DNA of 64,000 nt from Flavobacterium cupriresistens (GTDB lineage Bacteria > Bacteroidota > Bacteroidia > Flavobacteriales > Flavobacteriaceae), in NCBI RefSeq assembly GCF_020911925.1, contig NZ_CP087134.1:4340001-4404000 (forward strand), written 5' to 3'. How positions within the stretch are numbered: position 1 is the stretch's first letter; every line of letters begins with the position of its first letter. The translations under genes were made by a program, and so were the position numbers. Below, piece by piece: positions 54,916 through 63,231 of this stretch. The notes under the pieces were generated by a model that was not told where the DNA came from, made no database searches, and worked only from the letters and a program-made list of their open reading frames with translations.

Positions 54916-55121
54916 AAAAGCATTTAGCTAAATTACACCTAACAAACATAAAATTTCACTTTACGGCACTATAAAACCTATGTTAACACAGAGCAATAAA
55001 CTTCTCATTATCAAACAACTGTACATTATTATACCTATTCTGTATTCGCAATGACCATTTGATTAGTACATTTATCCCTTGCTATAAAATTATTTCTGAA
55101 TCAAAATTAAAACCTTCAATT

Positions 55122-56291
55122 TTGAAAAAACATTTATTATTAACCGTACTATTGGCCGGCACTTTTGTTGTCTCTTCACAAAATAAAATCATAACCGTTA
55201 CTAATTCGCTTCCTGTTGACCGGGAATTTGAAACGGTTGAACTAACTAAAAAGTTGCTTGGACTATCCGCTTCATCTAAACTTGAAAATTACGGCGTAAA
55301 AGAAAAAAATTCCAGTTCGTTTTTAGAAAGCCAAACTGTTGACAATGATGGTGACGGCATTAGGGATGTTCTCTTATTTCAGCCCAAAATTAGTGCTTCC
55401 TCTCAAAAAGAATTTGAAATCGTTGTGGTCACGATCCCCTCCGAATCAAAAAACAACAACTGTTATTCCAGATTTGTTCCCGAACGAACTGATGATTATG
55501 CTTGGGAAAACGACAAAGTTGCCTTCAGAACTTACGGCCCGGTCGCTCAAAAAATGGTAGAAGATCATATTCCCGGCGGAACGCTCACCAGCGGAATTGA
55601 TGCCTGGCTGAAAAGAGTTGATTATCCTATTATTAACAAATGGTACGAAAAAGCAACCAACGGAACCGGGACGTATCACAAAGATACAGGAGAAGGTTTA
55701 GACAATTTTCATGTTGGAGACAGTCGAGGCATTGGCGGAATTGCCGCAAATGTTGACGGTAAATACTATTTCTCTAAAAATTTTATTGAATGGAAAACCA
55801 TCACCACAGGCCCAATAAGAACCAGCTTTATTTTGACTTATGCAGATTGGGACGCCAAAGGTTCAAAAATCAAAGAGTCTAAATTGATTAGTCTTGATTT
55901 CGGAAGTTATTTGTCCCGTTTTGAAATCTCCATTACAGGCACCAAAAAAATTGCCGCCGGAATTACACTTCATGACAAAAAAGGCACTATTGGAACTAAT
56001 ATAAAAGAAGGCTGGTTAAGTCACTGGGAAACTCTTGATGATTCTGAAATCGGAACGGGTTTAGTAGCACCCAAAAAGACCTTAACCAATTTTGACAATC
56101 ATATTACCGCTGAAAAAGACTTGAGTAATCTCTATGGAAATTTAAACGTAAAAGACAACAAAGTGATTTATTATGTGGGCTTCGGGTGGAAAAAAGGAAG
56201 CCCTTTTCAAACCAAACAAGAATGGGAAGCTTATTTGAGTTCATTTGCCCGTAAAATAAATAATCCGCTTACTGTAAAAATGAAGCGATAA
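55122..56291 (+). CDS. Secreted DUF4861-like protein
   Basis: About 389 residues, with signal peptide LKKHLLLTVLLAGTFVVSSQ. The only in-frame starts are TTG: one at 55059, and one at 55122 that puts the signal peptide at the very N-terminus and is preferred. The body fits DUF4861: VTNSLPVDREFETVELTKK, DNDGDGIRDVLLFQPKI, VAFRTYGPVAQKM and GLDNFHVGDSRGIGGIA. DUF4861 proteins occur in polyuronide loci, and this one stands beside uronate catabolism genes. They are thought to act on unsaturated or modified uronic sugars, but the reaction is not settled in my knowledge. A terminator follows, facing the LacI gene. Confidence 0.7.
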   Translation: MKKHLLLTVLLAGTFVVSSQNKIITVTNSLPVDREFETVELTKKLLGLSASSKLENYGVKEKNSSSFLESQTVDNDGDGIRDVLLFQPKISASSQKEFEIVVVTIPSESKNNNCYSRFVPERTDDYAWENDKVAFRTYGPVAQKMVEDHIPGGTLTSGIDAWLKRVDYPIINKWYEKATNGTGTYHKDTGEGLDNFHVGDSRGIGGIAANVDGKYYFSKNFIEWKTITTGPIRTSFILTYADWDAKGSKIKESKLISLDFGSYLSRFEISITGTKKIAAGITLHDKKGTIGTNIKEGWLSHWETLDDSEIGTGLVAPKKTLTNFDNHITAEKDLSNLYGNLNVKDNKVIYYVGFGWKKGSPFQTKQEWEAYLSSFARKINNPLTVKMKR

Positions 56292-56307
56292 AAAATTAAC
56301 CTCTAAC

Positions 56308-56340
56308 AAACCTGACAGGTTTTAAAAACCTGTCAGGTTT
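56308..56340. terminator. Bidirectional terminator (AAACCTGACAGG palindrome)
   Basis: AAACCTGACAGG (56308-56319) and its reverse complement CCTGTCAGGTTT (56329-56340) form a long hairpin between two convergent genes. The arms themselves are near-palindromic. Confidence 0.85.
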
Positions 56341-56343
56341 AAA

Positions 56344-57429
56344 TTACTTTTTAACCGGAAAATAATTCTCTTTTAAGATAATTTCCAACGGAATATAATG
56401 TGTGTCTTCTACGGTCTCTTGCAAAACCATTTTTTTGTACAAATGACTGATCCCCATATAGCCCTGCTCCTCGGGTCTTTGGTTAATTAAAAAGTCAATT
56501 ATTCCTTTATTTAGGTATTCTATATTTTCTTCCAATAAATCATAACCAATAATACGAACGCCTTTAATATTGTTTTTCTCTAAAAATCGAGCCACAATAT
56601 ACGCTCTGGAATTAGGTACAAAAACACTGTGAACCCCAAAAAACATATCCATATTTAACTGATCGATTCCGGAGTCTTTAATGGTAACTTCCGAAAACTT
56701 AAAATTGGTAAGTTCACCATGATCCTTAAAGAAAGAATAAAATCCATCGATGCGTTGCAGATAAACCGAAGTGCTTTCGATTTCTCTTGTGATCTTAAAG
56801 ATCAATATCTGCCTTTCGTTTTTCACAGCAAAACTAATTAACCTTCCTGCCAGATAACCACTCTGAAAAGCATCCTGTCCAACATAAGCATGTTGCTGAT
56901 TGGTGTTGATATCAGAATCAATTAATACAACAGAAATGTTCTTTTTTTTGTACTTATCTAAAAACCGAATGGATTCTTCGTAAAATATTGGGGCAAATAA
57001 CAAACCATCGCACTCAAAGTTGAGTACTTTTTTCACCGCTTCTTTAAAAGATGCTGTATTAAAATCGTAGAAAAAATAATCCAGCACGACTCCGAATTTT
57101 CCAAATTCAACCGCCGCTTTTTCTATACCGATAATCTGACTCTTCCAATATTCTAAATCTTCGTATTTAGGCAAAAAAACCGCGAAATGAAACTTCTTAT
57201 TCAATGCCAGATTACTGGCCAGGATATTTCGCTTGTAACCGTATTCTTCTATTATAGCGTTTACTCTATCAACATTATCCTGGGTCACCTGTCCGCGATT
57301 ATGGATAATTCGGTCAACAGTTCCCGGTGAAACATTGGCTAGTTCTGCTATTTTTTTAATTGTTATAATAGTGATTGCTTTTAAGTTAAAATAATACAGT
57401 AAGTGTGTAAAATTAATTTTTTTTATCAA
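56344..57429 (-). CDS. LacI-family regulator of uronate genes
   Basis: About 361 residues from a TTG start. The HTH begins TIKKIAELANVSPGTVDRII near residue 23 and is followed by the hinge helix region. A periplasmic-binding-like effector domain takes up the rest (FHFAVFLPKYEDLEYW, IPLEIILKENYF at the end). The first 20 residues are not typical of LacI proteins; the true start is uncertain, since no ATG or GTG exists closer to the HTH. It is divergent from the uronate operon (57591-60746), whose promoter has a CGTGTGCGTACACG palindrome. A KDG-type or uronate effector is likely by context. Confidence 0.85.
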   Translation of the reverse strand: MIKKINFTHLLYYFNLKAITIITIKKIAELANVSPGTVDRIIHNRGQVTQDNVDRVNAIIEEYGYKRNILASNLALNKKFHFAVFLPKYEDLEYWKSQIIGIEKAAVEFGKFGVVLDYFFYDFNTASFKEAVKKVLNFECDGLLFAPIFYEESIRFLDKYKKKNISVVLIDSDINTNQQHAYVGQDAFQSGYLAGRLISFAVKNERQILIFKITREIESTSVYLQRIDGFYSFFKDHGELTNFKFSEVTIKDSGIDQLNMDMFFGVHSVFVPNSRAYIVARFLEKNNIKGVRIIGYDLLEENIEYLNKGIIDFLINQRPEEQGYMGISHLYKKMVLQETVEDTHYIPLEIILKENYFPVKK

Positions 57430-57436
57430 AGATAAA

Positions 57437-57488
57437 TTGTTTTGGTTAAGTTTTTATATACATTTGTAAAAATACGTGTGCGTACACG
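57437..57488 (+). promoter_or_regulatory. Uronate operon promoter and LacI-type operator
   Basis: TTG (57437-57439), a 19-bp spacer and TACATTTG (57459-57466) make a textbook Bacteroidota promoter. CGTGTGCGTACACG (57475-57488) is a near-perfect palindrome with the central CG usual for LacI operators, and it covers the expected transcript start (about 57473). Repression by the divergent LacI protein is the simplest reading. Confidence 0.75.
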
Positions 57489-57590
57489 GGATTTTCAAAC
57501 AACACAGAATGAAGCAAGAACAGTACTAAAAAATTGTTCCGCTTTTTCAGGTCAGCAACTAACTATTTCATAAAATATAAAACCGAAACG

Positions 57591-58040
57591 ATGATAATAG
57601 ATTCATTACAAAATGCAACAAAATATTACGCTTTACACCCCAATTTCAAGAAAGCATTTGATTATGTAAATCAAAATGACCTGTCAAAATTAGAAGCAGG
57701 AACTTTTGATATTGCGGCAGGTTTAAAATTAATTGTAATTATCGGTGAAGGAAGTAGCCGCGAAGAAAGTATCAAAGGTTTTGAATGCCACGATCAAAAT
57801 ATTGACGTTCAGATTTCGATAAAAGGTCCTGAGACTTTTGCGTGGAAACCCAGAGAAAAATGTCTCAATCCAAATGGAGATTATAGCGACGAGCGAGATG
57901 TTCGTTTTTTTCATGATGCTCCGGATATGTTTTTTGAATTGCAGGAAAAACAGTTTGCGATCTTATTTCCCGAAGACGTACACGCTGCAATGATTGGTGA
58001 GGGAGTAATAAAAAAAGTTGTTTTTAAAGTAAAAATATAA
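57591..58040 (+). CDS. YhcH/YjgK/YiaL-family protein
   Basis: A 149-residue cupin-like protein: GFECHDQNIDVQISIKGPE (the EcH-DIQ-type metal-site segment), FFHDAPDMFFEL and AILFPEDVHAAMIGEG with His as further ligand. YhcH/YiaL proteins are linked to sialic acid, gulonate or uronate use and probably act as sugar mutarotases, isomerases or lyases; the reaction here is not established. The ATG at 57591 is preferred over an in-frame ATG 57 bp upstream, which adds residues that do not fit the family. It is the first gene of the uronate operon, 3 bp before the aldolase gene. Confidence 0.85.
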   Translation: MIIDSLQNATKYYALHPNFKKAFDYVNQNDLSKLEAGTFDIAAGLKLIVIIGEGSSREESIKGFECHDQNIDVQISIKGPETFAWKPREKCLNPNGDYSDERDVRFFHDAPDMFFELQEKQFAILFPEDVHAAMIGEGVIKKVVFKVKI

Positions 58041-58043
58041 GCT

Positions 58044-58709
58044 ATGAGTACCATTCAAAATTCAATTGATGTTATTGTAAAACAAGGAATTCTGCCTTTG
58101 TATTTCAATACCGATGAAAATAAAAGTATTGAGATACTAAGAGTCCTTTATAAATCCGGAATCAAGGCCGTTGAGTATACCAACAGAGGTCCGGAAGCAG
58201 CATCCAATTTCAAAAAAATGATTGAAGTCCGCAATGCTGAGATGCCGGAAATGTTATTGGGAATCGGTACCATAAAGAATATGCAGCAGGCAGAAGAATT
58301 TTGTACGATTGGGGCGGATTTTTTTGTAAGCCCGGGTTTCGTTGCCGAAGTTTCTGATTTCTTAAAAAGTAAAGACATTCTATACGCTCCGGGTTGTATG
58401 ACACCAACCGAAATTATTACAGCCGAAAATGCCGGAGTCAAATTTGTTAAACTCTTTCCGGGTAATATTTTAGGTCCTGACTTTTTAAGTGGTATAAAAG
58501 ACATTTTCCCATCTTTAATTTTTATGCCAACAGGAGGCGTAGAAACTACTTTGCAAAGTATACAGAGCTGGTTCACCGCAGGAGTTTCCGCCGTTGGAAT
58601 GGGAAGCAAACTAATCAGTAAAAAAGTAATGGAACACGAAGCTTATGACACCATCGAAAAGGAAACCGTAAGAGTTTTGTCTTTGATTGAAACCGTAAGA
58701 AACAAATAG
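58044..58709 (+). CDS. eda: 2-keto-3-deoxy-6-phosphogluconate (KDPG) aldolase
   Basis: A 221-residue class I aldolase of the KDPG/KHG family. Lys136 in GVKFVKLFPGN is the Schiff-base residue and Glu44 in GIKAVEYTNRGPEA the acid/base; LLGIGTIKN, FFVSPGF and FMPTGGV are the phosphate and substrate loops. It splits KDPG to pyruvate and glyceraldehyde 3-phosphate, the last step of uronate breakdown. All key residues are present. It starts 3 bp after the YhcH gene, and the SDR gene follows 12 bp later. The KDG kinase that would make its substrate is not in the window. Confidence 0.93.
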   Translation: MSTIQNSIDVIVKQGILPLYFNTDENKSIEILRVLYKSGIKAVEYTNRGPEAASNFKKMIEVRNAEMPEMLLGIGTIKNMQQAEEFCTIGADFFVSPGFVAEVSDFLKSKDILYAPGCMTPTEIITAENAGVKFVKLFPGNILGPDFLSGIKDIFPSLIFMPTGGVETTLQSIQSWFTAGVSAVGMGSKLISKKVMEHEAYDTIEKETVRVLSLIETVRNK

Positions 58710-58721
58710 CACTAACTCAAT

Positions 58722-59534
58722 ATGGATTCAATATTTAATCTAAAAGGCAAAATTGCACTTATTACAGGTGGTGCGGGCGTACTTGGAAGCAATATGGCAA
58801 AAGTACTCGCTAAACAAGGCGTTATTACAGGAATCGTATCACAATCTATTGAAAAAGCAACCAAAACTGCCGCAGCAATTACGGACAATGGCGGAACGGC
58901 TTTTGCTATTCAAGCCAATGTTTTAAACAAAGAAGAACTCGAAAAAGCAAAAGATTTTATTGTTGAAAAATACGGTCGTCTGGATATTCTCATCAATGCC
59001 GCCGGAGGAAATATGCCCGGAGCCACCATCAGCCCCGATCAGGCGATTTACGATCTGAAAACTGAGGATTTGCAAAAAGTTATTGATCTGAATATTATCG
59101 GAACAATGCTTCCTTCGCAGGTATTCTCAACCCTTTTTGCCAAACAAAAAGAGGGAATCATTATCAACATTTCGTCGGCATCGGCACAAAGACCTTTGAC
59201 AAGAGTTGTTGGGTATTCTGCTTCAAAAGCAGCAATAGACAATTTCACGCAATGGATGTCGGTTGAATTGGCTTCAAAATACGGCGAAGGAATTCGGGTT
59301 AATGCTATTTCACCGGGCTTTTTTATTGGGGAACAAAATCGCGCGCTATTGTTGACACCGGATGGAAAGTTAACTCCAAGAGGCGAAAAAATTATTGACC
59401 ACACTCCCATGGGAAGATTTGGAACACCGGATGATATTGACGGAGCACTACTGTTTTTATGCAGCGACATGTCAAAATTTGTAACAGGAACAATCTTAAA
59501 AGTCGACGGAGGTTTTGCCGCTTCCAGCATTTAA
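58722..59534 (+). CDS. SDR-family mannonate oxidoreductase (fructuronate reductase-like)
   Basis: A 270-residue short-chain dehydrogenase: NAD(P) loop ITGGAGVLGSN, ILINAAGGN, catalytic Ser about 152-154, Tyr165 and Lys169 in GYSASKAAI, and a C-terminal VDGGFAASS. It matches the SDR that stands in for UxuB next to UxuA in Bacteroidota and probably reduces fructuronate to mannonate. KduD-type activity (KDG oxidoreductase) is the main alternative. It is 24 bp ahead of uxuA. Confidence 0.88.
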   Translation: MDSIFNLKGKIALITGGAGVLGSNMAKVLAKQGVITGIVSQSIEKATKTAAAITDNGGTAFAIQANVLNKEELEKAKDFIVEKYGRLDILINAAGGNMPGATISPDQAIYDLKTEDLQKVIDLNIIGTMLPSQVFSTLFAKQKEGIIINISSASAQRPLTRVVGYSASKAAIDNFTQWMSVELASKYGEGIRVNAISPGFFIGEQNRALLLTPDGKLTPRGEKIIDHTPMGRFGTPDDIDGALLFLCSDMSKFVTGTILKVDGGFAASSI

Positions 59535-59558
59535 AACAACTACCAAATACTATATTAA

Positions 59559-60746
59559 ATGGAACAAACGTTACGATGGTTCGGACCACAAGACCCGGTT
59601 TCTTTACAAGATATTTTACAAACCGGAGCAACCGGAATTGTAACCGCATTACACCATATTCCCAATGGAGAGGTATGGCCAATCAACGAAATAATCAAGC
59701 GAAAAGTCGAAATTGAACATAAAAATGGGGATCCAAAAAAGGAAGCCTCCGGTTTGATTTGGTCTGTAGTAGAAAGTATTCCGGTTCATGAAGACATTAA
59801 AAAACAAACCGGAAAATACTTAGAGTATATTGAAAATTACAAAGAAAGCATTCGGAATCTGGCTTTATGCGGAATAAAATGTGTTTGCTACAATTTCATG
59901 CCGATTTTAGACTGGTCAAGAACGGACTTGTCTTATGAAATGCCGGATGGTTCAAAGGCCTTGCTTTTTGATGGTATTGCTTTCGCGGCTTTTGAATTGT
60001 TTATTTTGAAAAGACCCGGGGCAGAAGCAACCTATACGGAGACACAAATTAAAAAAGCGACCAAATACTTCGAATTATTGACGGAGGCCGATAAACTAAA
60101 ACTGCAACAAAACATTCTTGCCGGACTTCCAGGGGCGGAAGAAGCCTATACAGTTGAGGATTTTCTGCTAACTTTAAAAGGCTATAATCATATTGACAGA
60201 CAAAAATTAAAGGAAAACCTCTTTTTCTTTTTGAGAGAAATCATTCCCGTAGCTGAAAAAACAGGTGTTTTGATGGCCATTCATCCGGACGATCCTCCCT
60301 TCCCGATTTTAGGTTTACCAAGAATTGTAAGCACCGAAGAGGATTTAATGGAATTAATGGGTGCCATTGATTCCAAATCAAATGGTTTTACGATGTGTAC
60401 CGGTTCGTATGGGGTAAGAGCAGACAATGATTTGCCCGGAATGGTGCGACGTCATGGTGATAAGATGAATTTTATACACCTCAGAAGTACAAAAAGAGAG
60501 GAAAATGACCGTTTTTTTGAAGCCAATCATTTAGAGGGTGATGTCGATATGTATGAGGTGGTAAAAGCGATTCTCGAAGTCGAGAAACGAAACGGAAGTT
60601 CTTTACCAATGCGTCCTGATCACGGTCATCAAATGCTCGATGATTTAAATAAAAAAACAAATCCCGGATATTCCGCGATCGGTCGTTTAAGAGGTTTAGC
60701 CGAATTAAGAGGGCTTGAAATGGGGATTAAAAAATCTATTGTTTAA
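59559..60746 (+). CDS. uxuA: Mannonate dehydratase
   Basis: A 395-residue UxuA: METLRWFGP-type opening ([15 protein letters not shown]), then [36 protein letters not shown] and [20 protein letters not shown] with metal-binding His/Asp. [16 protein letters not shown] and [15 protein letters not shown] follow. It removes water from D-mannonate to give 2-keto-3-deoxygluconate. The length is standard for the family. It is the last gene of the tight run 57591-60746. A glucuronate isomerase (UxaC) and KDG kinase (KdgK) are missing from this window. Confidence 0.95.
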   Translation: MEQTLRWFGPQDPVSLQDILQTGATGIVTALHHIPNGEVWPINEIIKRKVEIEHKNGDPKKEASGLIWSVVESIPVHEDIKKQTGKYLEYIENYKESIRNLALCGIKCVCYNFMPILDWSRTDLSYEMPDGSKALLFDGIAFAAFELFILKRPGAEATYTETQIKKATKYFELLTEADKLKLQQNILAGLPGAEEAYTVEDFLLTLKGYNHIDRQKLKENLFFFLREIIPVAEKTGVLMAIHPDDPPFPILGLPRIVSTEEDLMELMGAIDSKSNGFTMCTGSYGVRADNDLPGMVRRHGDKMNFIHLRSTKREENDRFFEANHLEGDVDMYEVVKAILEVEKRNGSSLPMRPDHGHQMLDDLNKKTNPGYSAIGRLRGLAELRGLEMGIKKSIV

Positions 60747-61240
60747 AAAAGAATGTCTTTAAAACAGTAAATAGTAAAATAGCACGCAGATCTGGCAGAT
60801 TTGGCGGATTCTCGCGAAAGCAATCAAAAAAATCTGCTTTAAATTTTGTAGAATGTTTTTAAAACAGGAAATATTAAAATGGCACGCAGATCTGGCAGAT
60901 TTGGCGGATTCTCGCAAAAGCAATCAAAAAATCTGCTTTAACTTTTGTAGAATGTTTTTAAAACAGGAAATAATAAAATAGCACGCAGATTTGGCAGATT
61001 TGGCGGATTCTCCTAAAAGCAATCAAAAAAATCTGCTTTAACTTTTGTAGGATGTCTTTAAAACAGGAAATATTAAAAATAGCACGCAGATTTTGCAGAT
61101 TTGGCGGATTCTCCTAAAAGCGATAAAAAAATTTGCTTTAACTTTTGTATAATGTCTTTAAAACATGGAATATTAAAATAGCACGCAGATTCTAGCAAAG
61201 AAATGAAAAAAAAATCTGTCAAATCTGCCAAATCTGCGTG
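60745..61240. repeat. Tandem repeat array, about 100-bp period, with inverted end unit
   Basis: AGCACGCAGA or its variant GGCACGCAGA occurs at 60781, 60881, 60980, 61081 and 61180 (spacings 100, 99, 101, 99). Units contain GCACGCAGATTTGGCAGATT, TGGCGGATTCTC, AATCTGCTTTAACTTTTGTA and a TTTAAAACAGGAAATA joint. At 61213-61240 the motif returns reversed (CAAATCTGCCAAATCTGCGTG in part). No gene lies in 60747-61368. Confidence 0.9.
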
Positions 61241-61368
61241 AAAAAAAACCAAAACCACCTCTCTTCAAATCATTTGAATCATTTGAATCTGTGGCATTAT
61301 AAAAAAAAGTTTGAGAACTAACCACCCCAAACTCATCACAAAAAAAACATTGCAAACTACTAACTATC

Positions 61369-63048
61369 ATGACTTTCAAAAACCAATTAACCAAAAAACA
61401 CCGCTGGAACTACTGTGGTATTTTTATAAGTACGCTACTTATACCCCTAAACGCAATTAGCCAGCAGTTACCCAAAATCCTAAACACGCAACAAAAATCA
61501 GCAATCCCTTACCTACCCGATTTTAGTTATGTAGGCTATCATTTTGGAGAAACAAACTTACCTGAAGTTCAAGGAAAAATAATCAATGCGGTCGATTTTG
61601 GTGTAAAAGCAAATGATGAATTAGACGATTCGAAAGCTTTACTAAAAGCAATAAAAGCAGCCAATGCAATCGAAGGAAATGTCATTTTGCAATTGCCCGC
61701 AGGAAGAATCATTTTAAGCACCATTTTATACCTCGAAAGAAGCAATTTTGTGTTACGCGGCACAGGATCGGGCAAAAACGGAACAGAGTTCTATTGTCCG
61801 AGACCAATGATGTACTTAAAAGACCCTGAATCATTAGCCGAATTAAGGGAATACCTGACTACTTTTGACAAAAGACAGCGGGAGAACGAAAACAATATCG
61901 ACTTGGCTTTTTCGCAATACGCCTGGTCCGGAGGTTTTATCTGGACACAGATTCCAAATGAGCGCGTAAAATCCTATCTTGATAAATACGAACCCACTCC
62001 AATTGTCCTGGCAAAAGTCAGCAGTGGTACTATGGGTGAGCATACCATAACCGTTTCAGACATAAACGGGTTGAAAGTAGGCGATGTCGTAGAATTACAA
62101 TTATTTAATAAGGACGGCGAAAATGGCGAAATTATTAAAGATTTATACCAAGGTGCTCCTGTAAAACCGGGTTCACACCATTGGAAATTTCCAAAATTAC
62201 CCATCGTAAGACAACAAGTTGAAATTACTAAAATTTCAGGTTCTAAAATCACGCTAAAAACACCTTTGACTATTGGGATCAAACCCAGTTATCAGGCACA
62301 ATTGGTAGAATGGAAACATTTAAACGAAGTCGGAATTGAACATCTGCGTTTTACATTTCCGGATATTCCGAGAGTAGCACATCACGTTGAACCGGGAAAT
62401 AATGGTATTTTTCTAACCCGTGTTTTTAACAGTTGGGTCAAAGATGTAACCATAACCAATGCAGACAGCGGAATTTTGGCAGAAGAGATCGCCAACGTCA
62501 CCATACAAGATATCGTAACCGACGGAAATCATATGGCACATTACACCGTTACTTTAGGGGGTGTACATAATGTTTTAGTAAAGAATCTAAAGGTGTACAA
62601 TAAAGCCGTTCATCCTTTAAGTTTCAACACATTTGCTACTAAAAACGTGTATCAAAATTGCGAGGTTTTTGCAGATCCGCTTTTGGATCAACACTCGGGT
62701 GCCAATCATCAGAATTTATTCGATCATATAACGATTCATTTAACTCCGGATAACACCAACAGTTATGCTTTGTTTGGTGGTGGCGGTGCCGACTATTGGA
62801 AACCTTCACACGGTCCCTACAGTACTTTTTGGAATCTGAATGTACAGGTTTCAAACCCCGAAGAGCATACCAAACCGGTTTTACTTTACGGCATGAAAGA
62901 CGGCCCTTTCGCCAGAATTATAGGAGTAACTGGAAATACAACATTCGAAGTAAAATACGACCCCGAGCCCTACATTGAATTTTTAAATGAGTCTATGGAG
63001 AAAGTACCTTCTTTATATGATTATCAATTAAAAAAACGATTAAAATAA
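61369..63048 (+). CDS. Secreted right-handed beta-helix protein (DUF4955-like)
   Basis: A 559-residue exported protein (signal segment about 14-33, ending NAISQQ). It opens with a pectate-lyase-like VDFGVKANDELDDSKALLKA stretch (about 75-94), followed by parallel beta-helix coils (VILQLPAGRIILS; NVTIQDIVTDGNHMAHYTV; NVLVKNLKVYNKAVH). The C-terminus GPFARIIGVTGN...EPYIEFLNES...PSLYDYQL resembles DUF4955. Such proteins are often polysaccharide lyases or uronic-acid-directed hydrolases. The place after uxuA and beside a DUF4861-like gene supports action on a uronic acid polymer. I cannot point to catalytic residues, and there is no T9SS tail. Confidence 0.75.
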   Translation: MTFKNQLTKKHRWNYCGIFISTLLIPLNAISQQLPKILNTQQKSAIPYLPDFSYVGYHFGETNLPEVQGKIINAVDFGVKANDELDDSKALLKAIKAANAIEGNVILQLPAGRIILSTILYLERSNFVLRGTGSGKNGTEFYCPRPMMYLKDPESLAELREYLTTFDKRQRENENNIDLAFSQYAWSGGFIWTQIPNERVKSYLDKYEPTPIVLAKVSSGTMGEHTITVSDINGLKVGDVVELQLFNKDGENGEIIKDLYQGAPVKPGSHHWKFPKLPIVRQQVEITKISGSKITLKTPLTIGIKPSYQAQLVEWKHLNEVGIEHLRFTFPDIPRVAHHVEPGNNGIFLTRVFNSWVKDVTITNADSGILAEEIANVTIQDIVTDGNHMAHYTVTLGGVHNVLVKNLKVYNKAVHPLSFNTFATKNVYQNCEVFADPLLDQHSGANHQNLFDHITIHLTPDNTNSYALFGGGGADYWKPSHGPYSTFWNLNVQVSNPEEHTKPVLLYGMKDGPFARIIGVTGNTTFEVKYDPEPYIEFLNESMEKVPSLYDYQLKKRLK

Positions 63049-63091
63049 GTTTAGGTAAAACTGTATCATTTACAATCTAGCTAAATCACAA

Positions 63092-63200
63092 AGAGTAAAG
63101 AGTAAAGAGTAAAGAATATAGAGCAAAGAATATAGAATATAGAATACTTTGATCAAATAAAAACTTTGCGCCTTAGCGCCTTTGTGGCTCCCCCCCCCCC
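63092..63200. repeat. Heptamer repeats and an 11-C tract ahead of sensor gene
   Basis: A run of 7-bp units (AGAGTAA three times, then AGAATAT/AGAGCAA variants) covers about 63092-63147. CTTTGCGCCTTAGCGCCTTT follows at 63164-63183. An uninterrupted run of 11 C fills 63190-63200. The tract ends 31 bp before the start codon at 63232. Such G/C homopolymers are prone to slippage. Confidence 0.8.
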
Positions 63201-63231
63201 ACCATTATTTTCACAATATAATTCGAATGCT

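Noticed and set aside
58148..59530. Minus-strand frames of 153 and 160 codons opposite eda and the SDR gene
   Set aside because: Antisense shadows of two enzymes with intact catalytic motifs.
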